Positions 43,899 through 51,853 of a stretch of 64,000 bases of DNA are shown in pieces. Numbering within the stretch: the first letter of the stretch is position 1; each line of letters opens with the position of its first letter. The stretch comes from Bradyrhizobium uaiense (lineage in GTDB: Bacteria > Pseudomonadota > Alphaproteobacteria > Rhizobiales > Xanthobacteraceae), in contig NZ_VKHP01000004.1 in assembly GCF_010811875.1 (NCBI RefSeq), positions 1-64,000 on the forward strand, given 5' to 3'. The notes beneath the pieces are model-generated. The model was not told the origin of the DNA and made no database searches. It saw only the letters and a list, made by a program, of their open reading frames with translations. A program made the position numbers and the translations under genes.

Positions 43899-44638
43899 CC
43901 CTCCGGCAGCGCGGCCTGGTCGATCAGCCAGACGGTTTCGCCCAGCGATCGCGCGCGGTTTGCCGGCAGGTTCTCGCCTGCGAACAGGCGCGTCAAGATC
44001 GCGCGCTTGTTTTCGCCCGCGACCTCGAACAGCATCTCGCGGCAAGAGGCGAGCGCGGGCAGGGTCAGCGACACCCGCGGCACGAACGGCTCGACATTGG
44101 CCTTGGGCACCCCGACCACCCAGCGCGCGGTTTCCTCGACCGCGGGATATCCGGGAAACAACGAGGCGGTGTGGCCGTCGGGCCCGATGCCCATCAGCAC
44201 CAGGTCGAACAGCGGCCGCTTCGGATCGAGCTGCTCGGCGCCGTAAAACGCCATCAGCTCGTTCTCGTACAGTGCCGCGCTGACGTCGGGATCCCTGAGG
44301 TCGGCGGTGTCGGTCGCGATCGGGTGCACATTCGCAGCCGGCGCGCAGCGGTCGAGGAAGGCTTGCCGCGCCATGCTCATGTTGTGCAGCTTGTCCTTGC
44401 GCGGCACCAGCCGCTCGTCGCCGATGAACCAGTCGATCCGGTCCCACGGAATCCTCGCGCGATAGTCCGGTGTCGCCAGCAGCTGGTAGAGCGCCTTGGG
44501 GCTGGAGCCGCCGGTGAGGCAGATCGCGATCCGGCCGGAGTTTTCGTCGATCCTTGCGATCACCCGCTCGGCGGCCGTCTTCGCCAGTGCCGCCGGATCG
44601 GCGACCGTGATGATCTTGCGCTCGCTGCCGGCGGCCAT
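43886..44638 (-). CDS. pgl: 6-phosphogluconolactonase
   Basis: 250 residues. It hydrolyses 6-phosphogluconolactone to 6-phosphogluconate, the second oxidative pentose-phosphate step. Family segments: CLTGGSSPKALYQLL, WFIGDERLVPRKDKLHN, the G-P-D-G-H-T-A-S-L-F-P-G loop (LMGIGPDGHTASLFPG) that carries the catalytic histidine, and a P-x-x-R-V-S-L-T substrate site. It starts one base after the zwf stop, indicating translational coupling. The C-terminus ALPEGFLG lies in a small duplicated repeat. Confidence 0.95.
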   Translation of the reverse strand: MAAGSERKIITVADPAALAKTAAERVIARIDENSGRIAICLTGGSSPKALYQLLATPDYRARIPWDRIDWFIGDERLVPRKDKLHNMSMARQAFLDRCAPAANVHPIATDTADLRDPDVSAALYENELMAFYGAEQLDPKRPLFDLVLMGIGPDGHTASLFPGYPAVEETARWVVGVPKANVEPFVPRVSLTLPALASCREMLFEVAGENKRAILTRLFAGENLPANRARSLGETVWLIDQAALPEGFLG

Positions 44639-44639
44639 G

Positions 44640-46133
44640 TCAGCCGAGCTTCCGCCAGCTGCGGCCGTCGCGCGTCAGCAGCGCGTTGGCGGCTTCCGGG
44701 CCTTCGCTGCCGGCCTTGTAGGGTTGCAGGCCGCGCCCGCCGGCGCTCTTCCAGGCGTCGAGGAAGGGCTGCACCGCCGTCCATCCGGCCTCGACGCTGT
44801 CGGCGCGCTGGAACAGCAGATTGTCGCCGATCATGCAGTCATAGATCAGCGTCTCGTAACCGGTCGACGGCTCGGCCTTGAAGTAGTCCTTGTAGCGGAA
44901 CTTCATCTCGACGCCGTCGATGTTGATCGCCGGGCCCGGCACCTTGGTGTTGAACTGCAGTTCGATGCCTTCGGTCGGCTCGGTGGAGATGACCAGGTAA
45001 TTCTGCGACAAGCGTTCGACCGCGGTATCCCGGAACATCGCGAACGGCGCCTGCTTGAACTTGATCGCGATCTCGGTGCGTTTGGTGGTCAGGGCCTTGC
45101 CGGTGCGCAGATAGAACGGCACGCCGGCCCAGCGCCAATTGTCGATGGTCAGTTTCAGCGCGGCATAGGTCTCGGTCGAGCTGTCGGGCCTGACGTCCGG
45201 TGTCTTGAGGTAGTCCTCGATCTCGGCGTCGCCGATCCGGCCGGTGCGATACTGGCCGCGCACCGAATTGGACAGCGCCTCATGCTCGGTCTGGGTCTGG
45301 ATCGCGCTCAGCACCTCGGCTTTCTCCGAGCGCACCGCATGGGCGTCGAAGCGCGCAGGCGGCTCCATCGTCACCAGCGATAGCAGCTGAAACAGATGGT
45401 TCGGCACCATGTCGCGCAGCGCACCGGTTGAGTCGTAGAAGCTGCCGCGATGGCCGACGCCGATCTTCTCGTCGACGGTGATCTGGATGTGGTCGATATG
45501 GTTGCGATTCCAGATCGGCTCGAACATGCCGTTGGCAAAGCGCAGCACCAGGATGTTCTGCACGGTTTCCTTGCCGAGGTAATGGTCGATCCGGTAGATC
45601 TGGTGCTCGTCCATCAGCTTCAGCAGCGCGGCATTCAGCGCCTTGGCCGACGCCAGATCGGTGCCGAACGGCTTTTCGATGATCAGTCGCCGCCAGACGC
45701 CGTTCTCCGCCAGCATGCCGGTGCGCCCGAGCTGCTCGCTGATCGGCAGGAAGGCGTTCGGCGGGGTCGCCAGATAGAACAGCCGATTGCCGCCGGTGCC
45801 GCGCGCCTTCTCGAGCTTGTCGAGCCGTTCGTTCATGGCATCGAACGAGGCCGGATCGCGCGGATCGGCCTCGATCGCCGTGACGCATTCGAACAGCCGC
45901 TTCGCGATCGCCTCATCCACGGGGCGGGTGGCGAACTTGCGCAGCCCCTGCAGCAGGCTGTCGGTCAGCTGCTCGCTCGACATGCCCTTGCGGACGACGC
46001 CGACGACGCAGAATTTTTCCGGCAGCAGATTGCCGGCGGCGAGATTGTAGAGCGCCGGAACGACCAGCCGGTGCGTCAGATCACCGGTGGCGCCGAAGAT
46101 GATGAAGGAGCAGGGATCGGGTTTCTTCTGCAC
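44640..46133 (-). CDS. zwf: Glucose-6-phosphate dehydrogenase
   Basis: 497 residues from the GTG at 46133 (VQKKPDPCSF); a GTG at 46145 is in frame but has a weaker ribosome site (GGAAGG fits 46133). It oxidises glucose 6-phosphate to the lactone with NADP+ or NAD+. Cofactor loop IIFGATGDLTHR; active-site RIDHYLGKETVQNILVLRFAN with catalytic His and Lys; IEKPFGTD; GSFYDSTGALRDMVPNH. Normal length. Between gnd (7-19 bases upstream depending on start) and pgl in the operon. Confidence 0.97.
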   Translation of the reverse strand: MQKKPDPCSFIIFGATGDLTHRLVVPALYNLAAGNLLPEKFCVVGVVRKGMSSEQLTDSLLQGLRKFATRPVDEAIAKRLFECVTAIEADPRDPASFDAMNERLDKLEKARGTGGNRLFYLATPPNAFLPISEQLGRTGMLAENGVWRRLIIEKPFGTDLASAKALNAALLKLMDEHQIYRIDHYLGKETVQNILVLRFANGMFEPIWNRNHIDHIQITVDEKIGVGHRGSFYDSTGALRDMVPNHLFQLLSLVTMEPPARFDAHAVRSEKAEVLSAIQTQTEHEALSNSVRGQYRTGRIGDAEIEDYLKTPDVRPDSSTETYAALKLTIDNWRWAGVPFYLRTGKALTTKRTEIAIKFKQAPFAMFRDTAVERLSQNYLVISTEPTEGIELQFNTKVPGPAINIDGVEMKFRYKDYFKAEPSTGYETLIYDCMIGDNLLFQRADSVEAGWTAVQPFLDAWKSAGGRGLQPYKAGSEGPEAANALLTRDGRSWRKLG

Positions 46134-46152
46134 GTGACCTTCCACGTTCGAT

Positions 46153-47136
46153 TCAAGACTTCTTCGGCGGCTCCTTGTGGCCCCCGAAACCTGCGCGCAT
46201 CGCAGAGAGGATCTTCTCCGCGAAGGTGTGATCCTTGCGCGAACGGAAGCGCGTGTAGAGCGCGGCCGTCAGCACCTCGGCCGGCACGGCCTCGTCGACC
46301 GCGGCATTGACGGTCCAGCGGCCTTCGCCGGAATCCTCGACGAAGCCGGAATAATTGTCGAGCGTGTGGTTCTGCGCCAGCGCCGAGGCGGTGAGGTCGA
46401 GCAGCCAGGACGGGATCACGCTGCCGCGCCGCCAGACCTCCGCGATGTCGGCGATGTCGAGATCGAAGCGATGCTCCGGCGGCAGCGCCTCGATGTTGGC
46501 GTTCTTCAGGATGTCGAAGCCTTCGGCATAGGCCTGCATCAGGCCGTATTCGATGCCGTTGTGGATCATCTTGACGAAATGCCCGGCGCCAACAGGACCG
46601 GCGTGAATGTAGCCCTGTTCGATGCGCGGATCGCGGCCGTCGCGGCCCTGGGTGTGCGGAATGTCGCCGATCCCGGGCGCGAGTGTCCTGAAGATCGGGT
46701 CGAGGCGGTCGACCACCGGCTTGTCGCCGCCGATCATCATGCAGTAGCCGCGCTCGATGCCCCAGATGCCGCCGCTGGTGCCGACATCGACATAATGCAG
46801 CCCGCGCTCCCTGAGCGCCTTGCCGCGGCGGACGTCGTCCTGCCAGAAGGTGTTGCCGCCGTCGATGATGACGTCGCCGGGCTGCATCAGCTTCGAGAGC
46901 GCCTCGATGGTGGCTTCGGTGATCTTGCCGGCCGGCAGCATCACCCAGGCGGTGCGCGGCGCTTCCAGCTTGAGGACAAAGTCCTCCAGCGACGAAGCGC
47001 CCGTGGCATTGTCCGCGACCAGCGCCGCGACTGCCTTGGGGTCCTTGTCATAGACCACGGTGGTGTGGCCCTGGGTCATCAGGCGGCGGACGATGTTGCC
47101 GCCCATCCGCCCGAGGCCGATCATGCCGAGTTGCAT
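46153..47136 (-). CDS. gnd: 6-phosphogluconate dehydrogenase (decarboxylating), short form
   Basis: 327 residues, the short class, rather than the 470-residue NADP form. It oxidatively decarboxylates 6-phosphogluconate to ribulose 5-phosphate. Rossmann start [19 protein letters not shown]; the second strand ends VVYDKD, where an acidic residue suggests NAD preference (inference). [36 protein letters not shown] and the catalytic lysine-asparagine in [16 protein letters not shown] are all present. GGAGG precedes the ATG; it starts 12 bases after the tal-pgi stop. Confidence 0.96.
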   Translation of the reverse strand: MQLGMIGLGRMGGNIVRRLMTQGHTTVVYDKDPKAVAALVADNATGASSLEDFVLKLEAPRTAWVMLPAGKITEATIEALSKLMQPGDVIIDGGNTFWQDDVRRGKALRERGLHYVDVGTSGGIWGIERGYCMMIGGDKPVVDRLDPIFRTLAPGIGDIPHTQGRDGRDPRIEQGYIHAGPVGAGHFVKMIHNGIEYGLMQAYAEGFDILKNANIEALPPEHRFDLDIADIAEVWRRGSVIPSWLLDLTASALAQNHTLDNYSGFVEDSGEGRWTVNAAVDEAVPAEVLTAALYTRFRSRKDHTFAEKILSAMRAGFGGHKEPPKKS

Positions 47137-47148
47137 CTGGGGCCTCCG

Positions 47149-49995
47149 TCAGTTCAGTGCAGCCGAGATCGCGGCGTCGAGCGCCGCGAGCCCGGAGGTG
47201 AGATCGCCCTTGAGATGCACGCGCAGCGCCCGTCGGCCGCGCTCGGTGAGCACGTCGAAATCGCCGCGCGCCTGCGCCGCCTTGATGACGCCGAAGCTCG
47301 CCTTCTGGCCGGGCACCGGCAGGTCGTGGGCGTCATCGGTCGTGACCTGCAGGAACACGCCGCTGTCGGGCCCGCCCTTGTAGGCCTGCCCGGTCGAATG
47401 CAGGAAGCGCGGGCCGAACTCGGCGCAGGTCGCAAGGTGCTTGGCGTCGCGGACCTTCAGCCGCATTGCCTGCATGGCGTCGATGGTGTCGCCGTCGCGC
47501 TCGATATAGGCGAGCAGGGCGACATAGTCGCCGCGGCCGGAACGCGACAGGTGGGCTCTGATCCAGGAATTGAGGTCGCCATTGGCGCCGGCCTTGCGCA
47601 GCTCCTCGGCGTTTTGCGCGTCGGTGTAGATCTCGACGTCATCAGCCGACACCACCGGCTGCTCGGCCGGCAGCGACCCGGTCTTCTCGAACGCGGCCGT
47701 CAGCTCGCGCGTCTTGATCTTGGCCGCCTCGACGTCGGGCTGGTTGAACGGGTTGATGCCGAGGATCGAGCCTGCCACCGCGGTTGCGATCTCGAACCGG
47801 AAGAACTCCTGGCCGATATGGTCGATCGATTTCATCACGATGCGAACCACGGGGTGGCCGGCGGCCTCCAGCGCGGCGAGCTTCGCCTCATGCGCGGCGT
47901 CGCTCTCACCCTCGGTGCGGAGGTCGATGAAGAAGCGGTCGTTGCCGTAGACTGTCGCGTCGCCGATCGTCTCGCCCTCGATCGGGATCAGGCCCTTGCC
48001 GTCCTTGCCGGTCGATTCCGCGATCAGCTGCTCGGCCCAGGCGCCAAAATCGGCGACGTCGGGCGAGGCGAAGATCGTCACCTTGTCGCGGCCCTCGAGC
48101 CCGGCGATGCCCATCGCAAGCCCGAGCTGGACGCCCGGGTTCTCCTGCGGCGGCACGTCGGCGCCGCACGAGCGCACCATGGCGAGCGTATGGCCGAGCA
48201 GGCTGCGGAGGTCGATGCCGGCCGCCGCCGCCGGCACCAGGCCGAACGGCGACAGCACCGAATAGCGGCCGCCGATCGCGGGATCGCCGTAGAAGATGCG
48301 GGCAAAGCCCTGCTTGATCGCGACCTTCTGCAGCGACGAGCCGGGATCGGTCACCGCGATGAAGCGATGGCCGGCCTTGTCCTTGCCAATCGCCTTTGCC
48401 ACCCGGTCGAAGAAGTAGTCCTTCATCACGTTCGGCTCGGTGGTGCCGCCGGATTTGGAGGAGACGATGAACAGCGTCCTGGCGATGTCGACATACTCCT
48501 CCATCGCACGAACCTGCGCCGGATCGGTGGAGTCGAGCACGTGCAGCCGCGGGAAGCCGGACTTGTGCGGGAAGGTCTGGGCCAGCACTTCCGGTCCGAG
48601 GCTCGAGCCGCCCATACCGAGCACGACGGCGTCGGTGAAGTTCTGTCCCTTCACGCGCTTGGCGAAATCCTCGTAGTCGGCGACGTCGGCGGAGGCGGCG
48701 CTGGTCAGCCAGCCCAGCCATTTGTCCTCGTCATCGCCGGTCCAGACCGACTTGTCCTTGTGCCAGAGCCGGCGGATCTTGGCCGACGTGCGCCATTCCT
48801 CGGTGCTCTTCTCGACTGCCTTCGAAATGGTCGCGCCGAGCGCCAGCTTCTGCTGGTCGATGCCGCCCCCGAGCGAGGTGGCGCGCTTGTGGGCGACCGC
48901 GCCATAGAGCTTGTCGGCCGCGTCGGCGAACAACTTGACGCCGTCCTTCACCAGTTCCTCGGTGATCGCATCGAGCGAAATGCCGGACTTCTCCAGCTCC
49001 TCCAGCACGTGGCGAGCGTCCTCGACATTCTCCTCGAGGCTATCGCGGACCTTGCCGTGGTCGCGGAAGGCGTCGAGCGTTGCCGGCGGCACGGTGTTGA
49101 CGGTGTCGGGGCCGATCAGCTCCTCGACGTAGAGGACGTCGCTGTAGTCCTTGTTCTTGGTGCCGGTCGACGCCCACAGCAGCCGCTGCGGCTTGGCGCC
49201 CTTGGCTGTCAGCCTGTCCCAGCGCGGGCCCGAGAACAGGCGCTTGTAGTCCTGGTAGGCGAGCTTTGCATTCGCGATTGCGACCTTGCCCTTCAGTGCC
49301 GCGAGCCGTTCCTTTTCGTGCGGATCGTTGGCCTTTGCGATCTTCTCGTCCAGTTGCTTGTCGACGGCAGAGTCGATGCGGCTGACGAAGAAGCTGGCGA
49401 CGCTCGCGACATGGGAGGGATCGCCGCCCTTGGCGACGTACTTCTCCAGACCCCTGAGATAGGCCTCCGCGACCTGGCGATAGACCTCCTGCGAGAACAA
49501 GAGCGTGATGTTGATGCTGATGCCTTCGCCGATCAGATATTCGATCGCCGGCAGGCCCTCCGGCGTCGCCGGCACCTTGACCATCAGGTTCTTGCGGTGG
49601 ACGTCTTTCCAGAGCCGCTCGGCTTCCACGATCGTGCCCTTGGTGTCCATGGCGAGATAGGGCGACACTTCGAGGCTGACGAAGCCGTCGCCGCCGTGGC
49701 TGTGATCGTAGACCGGGCGCAGCACGTCGGCGGCATGCTGGATATCCACCACGGCAAGATGCTCGAACAGGTCGGCGACCGAGCGGTCGCCCTTCTTGAG
49801 GGCCTGGCCGATCGCCCCGTCATACTCGTCCGAACTGCCGATCGCCTTCTCGAAGATCGAGGGGTTGGACGTCACGCCTTTGACGCCATCGGTCTCGATC
49901 AGCCGCTTCAGGTCGCCCTTGGCGACGAACCCGCGGGCGAGGAAGTCCAGCCAGACGGCCTGGCGGTGATTTTCGAGTGCTTTGACGGGGTTCAT
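47149..49995 (-). CDS. Bifunctional transaldolase / glucose-6-phosphate isomerase
   Basis: 948 residues. The N-terminal part (about 1-370) is transaldolase: GVTSNPSIFEKAI, the Schiff-base lysine in NLMVKVPATPEG, INITLLFSQEVYRQV and RLLWASTGTKN. The C-terminal part (about 380-948) is phosphoglucose isomerase: VVLGMGGSSLGPEVL, FIVSSKSGGTTEPNVMK, GGRYSVLSPFGLVPAA and a late substrate region. The fusion links sedoheptulose/fructose-phosphate recycling with fructose-6-P to glucose-6-P conversion and so returns carbon to zwf. First gene of the operon. No clear promoter motif was identified in the 216 bases upstream. Confidence 0.95.
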   Translation of the reverse strand: MNPVKALENHRQAVWLDFLARGFVAKGDLKRLIETDGVKGVTSNPSIFEKAIGSSDEYDGAIGQALKKGDRSVADLFEHLAVVDIQHAADVLRPVYDHSHGGDGFVSLEVSPYLAMDTKGTIVEAERLWKDVHRKNLMVKVPATPEGLPAIEYLIGEGISINITLLFSQEVYRQVAEAYLRGLEKYVAKGGDPSHVASVASFFVSRIDSAVDKQLDEKIAKANDPHEKERLAALKGKVAIANAKLAYQDYKRLFSGPRWDRLTAKGAKPQRLLWASTGTKNKDYSDVLYVEELIGPDTVNTVPPATLDAFRDHGKVRDSLEENVEDARHVLEELEKSGISLDAITEELVKDGVKLFADAADKLYGAVAHKRATSLGGGIDQQKLALGATISKAVEKSTEEWRTSAKIRRLWHKDKSVWTGDDEDKWLGWLTSAASADVADYEDFAKRVKGQNFTDAVVLGMGGSSLGPEVLAQTFPHKSGFPRLHVLDSTDPAQVRAMEEYVDIARTLFIVSSKSGGTTEPNVMKDYFFDRVAKAIGKDKAGHRFIAVTDPGSSLQKVAIKQGFARIFYGDPAIGGRYSVLSPFGLVPAAAAGIDLRSLLGHTLAMVRSCGADVPPQENPGVQLGLAMGIAGLEGRDKVTIFASPDVADFGAWAEQLIAESTGKDGKGLIPIEGETIGDATVYGNDRFFIDLRTEGESDAAHEAKLAALEAAGHPVVRIVMKSIDHIGQEFFRFEIATAVAGSILGINPFNQPDVEAAKIKTRELTAAFEKTGSLPAEQPVVSADDVEIYTDAQNAEELRKAGANGDLNSWIRAHLSRSGRGDYVALLAYIERDGDTIDAMQAMRLKVRDAKHLATCAEFGPRFLHSTGQAYKGGPDSGVFLQVTTDDAHDLPVPGQKASFGVIKAAQARGDFDVLTERGRRALRVHLKGDLTSGLAALDAAISAALN

Positions 49996-50211
49996 GGGTG
50001 CCTGTTCTCGTTCGATCGAGGGTCGATTTTTGGGTTCCCGGGCAGCTTTCGGGCGCGGAGGGGGATTGTCAACATGGCTGGGGGCCCGGGCGGAATATCA
50101 GCATTCCCAAGGGATAACGCCATTCACAACAGTTCGATCCCCTCGGACGCGGTCCGAGCAGACCCCGAACTCAGCACATTTTTATGACGCGTTGCGGTGC
50201 GCGACCGCGCG

Positions 50212-50658
50212 TCAGGGCCGCAGGTAGAGATAGCCCTGGGATTGCAGCTCGGCGATGCGGACCACGCCGCCGCGCTCGGCCGCGACGAAGCCGGGAAGCA
50301 GGTCCTTCAGGCCGATGTTCTGCGATTTCATGGTGTTGCCGCAGGCGGCGAGCTCGATGCCATCCTTGCTGAACTGCCTGACACGCTTGGACAGGTCAGG
50401 ATTGGCTCCTGACGAATGAAACGCCTTCAGCGCCTGGCCGTGCACCACCAGCGCGATCGTGACATTGCCGGGGCCGCCGACGCCGTCGAGATGGTTCTGG
50501 ATGTTTCCGATCACGAAACTGACCTTGTCGAGGTCGTCGAGGTGATAGACCACCCTCAGCTTCTGCGGCGATGGTTCGGTGGCGGCAGTCGCCCGCGACG
50601 CCGCGAAGGCGGCGCCGATCGCCGAGAGCGTGCCCCACAGGATACTGCGTCGGTGCAT
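50212..50658 (-). CDS. Exported DsrE-like protein
   Basis: 148 residues. The N-terminus MHRRSILWGTLSAIGAAFAA with a following A-x-A cleavage region is a secretion signal; RRSILWG is only a partial twin-arginine motif. The mature part resembles DsrE/DsrF-like folds: KLRVVYHLDDLDKVSFVIGN, IALVVHGQALKAFH and a cysteine in IELAACGNTMKSQNI, the position where DsrE-like proteins often have a cysteine. Periplasmic, monocistronic or paired with the exported gene upstream. Possibly sulfur or thiol handling; the family includes many uncharacterised periplasmic members. Confidence 0.8.
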   Translation of the reverse strand: MHRRSILWGTLSAIGAAFAASRATAATEPSPQKLRVVYHLDDLDKVSFVIGNIQNHLDGVGGPGNVTIALVVHGQALKAFHSSGANPDLSKRVRQFSKDGIELAACGNTMKSQNIGLKDLLPGFVAAERGGVVRIAELQSQGYLYLRP

Positions 50659-50715
50659 GGCGTCCCTCGCGCAATTATTGTTGACCTGACCAAGCCCATC
50701 GCTTGTGCGAGCCTA

Positions 50716-51345
50716 TTACTTGTGACGGAGCGCCGCGAGTTCCTTGCGGTCGGTCACGAGTTCGGCGCATTCGCTCAGGCCTGCGCGATCGACGCGGAAG
50801 ATCTTGTCGTCGGCGCCGGCGAGCAGCTCTTCGCTCGCCTCAACGTCGGGCTTGTTGTGATTCCACATCCTGATGCTGCTCAGGCGTGCGATCGCGTATT
50901 TATCGTCCTTCGACAGCGCCACGCTGATACCGCCGCCTTCGCAATCCACGCCGCATTCAAAGCGTATTTCGTGTCCGGACTCGGTCGCGGTCGCGTGGTT
51001 GCAATGGCCGCTGGAGTCGAAATTGCCGGAGCGGTGGCGGTAGGCGACGCCGAGGCGGAACGAGTAGTTGGTGGTCTTGTCCTCCGGCGCGTCTTCGGCC
51101 GACACCAGAAGCTTCATCGCGCGGACCTTCTGCTTCGGATGCCGCGCGAGATGATCTGCATCGTATCGCCGCACGAAGCAGGCATAGGCTTTCGCGCCGG
51201 GCGGGCCTGCGAACATCCTGTTGTCGAAGGCGGCTGCCAGGCCCTTGTCGACCGCCTTGTCGACCTCTTCCTGCGCCTGGACGGTCGACGCCGCGCCGGC
51301 GCAGGCTGCGGCGGCAACTGCGACAACAAGAAACGTCTGCTTCAT
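50716..51345 (-). CDS. Exported protein of unknown function
   Basis: 209 residues from the ATG at 51345, with GAGG 6 bases upstream. Signal peptide MKQTFLVVAVAAAACAGAAS, cleavage near VQA. The mature protein has five cysteines, three of them clustered in SGHCNHATATESGHEIRFEC then GVDCEGGG, which suggests disulfides in the periplasm. Sequence around YACFVRRYDADHLARHP, LGVAYRHRSGNF and GISVALSKDDKYAIARL looks like a beta-rich fold. Not recognised. It lies 57 bases upstream of the DsrE-like gene. Confidence 0.78.
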   Translation of the reverse strand: MKQTFLVVAVAAAACAGAASTVQAQEEVDKAVDKGLAAAFDNRMFAGPPGAKAYACFVRRYDADHLARHPKQKVRAMKLLVSAEDAPEDKTTNYSFRLGVAYRHRSGNFDSSGHCNHATATESGHEIRFECGVDCEGGGISVALSKDDKYAIARLSSIRMWNHNKPDVEASEELLAGADDKIFRVDRAGLSECAELVTDRKELAALRHK

Positions 51346-51853
51346 GTCCGCCTCGGGAATAGCCCGCGCCTTCAAGGTGTCATCTTTACAGCGCGGCAAT
51401 GGTGCCGCGTGGAACTGCGCCGGCTCGTTGCCTTAGTCGCGGCAAGAAGGAGGCACGTTCAACGGCTTCTGAATGTTTGTTCATCCGAATCTGTGACGTG
51501 CGCATCTTGACGCCAAGGCTGGACAGCCACACGTTTTCAGGGAGGCCAACGTTCATCTCCGGACGGGGAAGTTGCCCCGCTCGGAAGTCCGCCTAGGAAG
51601 CCTGGGCCCCGGTAAACCACGGATGTGGCTGAGGAGTTACAACCGTTAAAAACAGGCTACCAATGGGGGATATTGATGAACCATTAAGCTTCCTGCCTGT
51701 TGATAAGGCAGAGGGTGCACGCGCCGTGCATTGCCGAAGTGAGTCGGTCGAGTGTCCAATGGACCCAGCGTGCCGACGCTGATTCGATCCTTGGACGCTC
51801 TGGTTACGACTCGTGTCAGCCGTGCGGCGATACATATCGTGGAGAGAGGGATC
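51346..51853. other. 508-base intergenic region before prkA
   Basis: No gene is supported here: short frames lack ribosome sites and look like noise. The right half (about 51630-51720) is more AT-rich than its surroundings (for example ttgatgaaccattaagcttcc) and is a likely promoter region for prkA. I searched by eye for GGAAC-N16-CGTT, an FNR-like dyad and a sigma-54 GG/GC pair and found none that fits. A small RNA or a long regulated leader is possible. Confidence 0.5.

Noticed and set aside
50013-50038. Minus-strand GGAAC upstream of tal-pgi as an EcfG promoter
   Set aside because: The spacer leads to GATC or ATCG, not CGTT.
46177-50187. A 1,336-codon open frame on the plus strand
   Set aside because: Antisense shadow of gnd and the tal-pgi fusion. 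Its composition (Arg/Ala/Asp/His-rich) is typical of an antisense frame.
51540-51620. A structured RNA such as the signal recognition particle RNA before prkA
   Set aside because: The conserved SRP loop sequence is absent and no consistent stem layout was found.
51399-51835. Short open frames between 50716 gene and prkA
   Set aside because: No ribosome site, no coding-like composition and no recognisable product.
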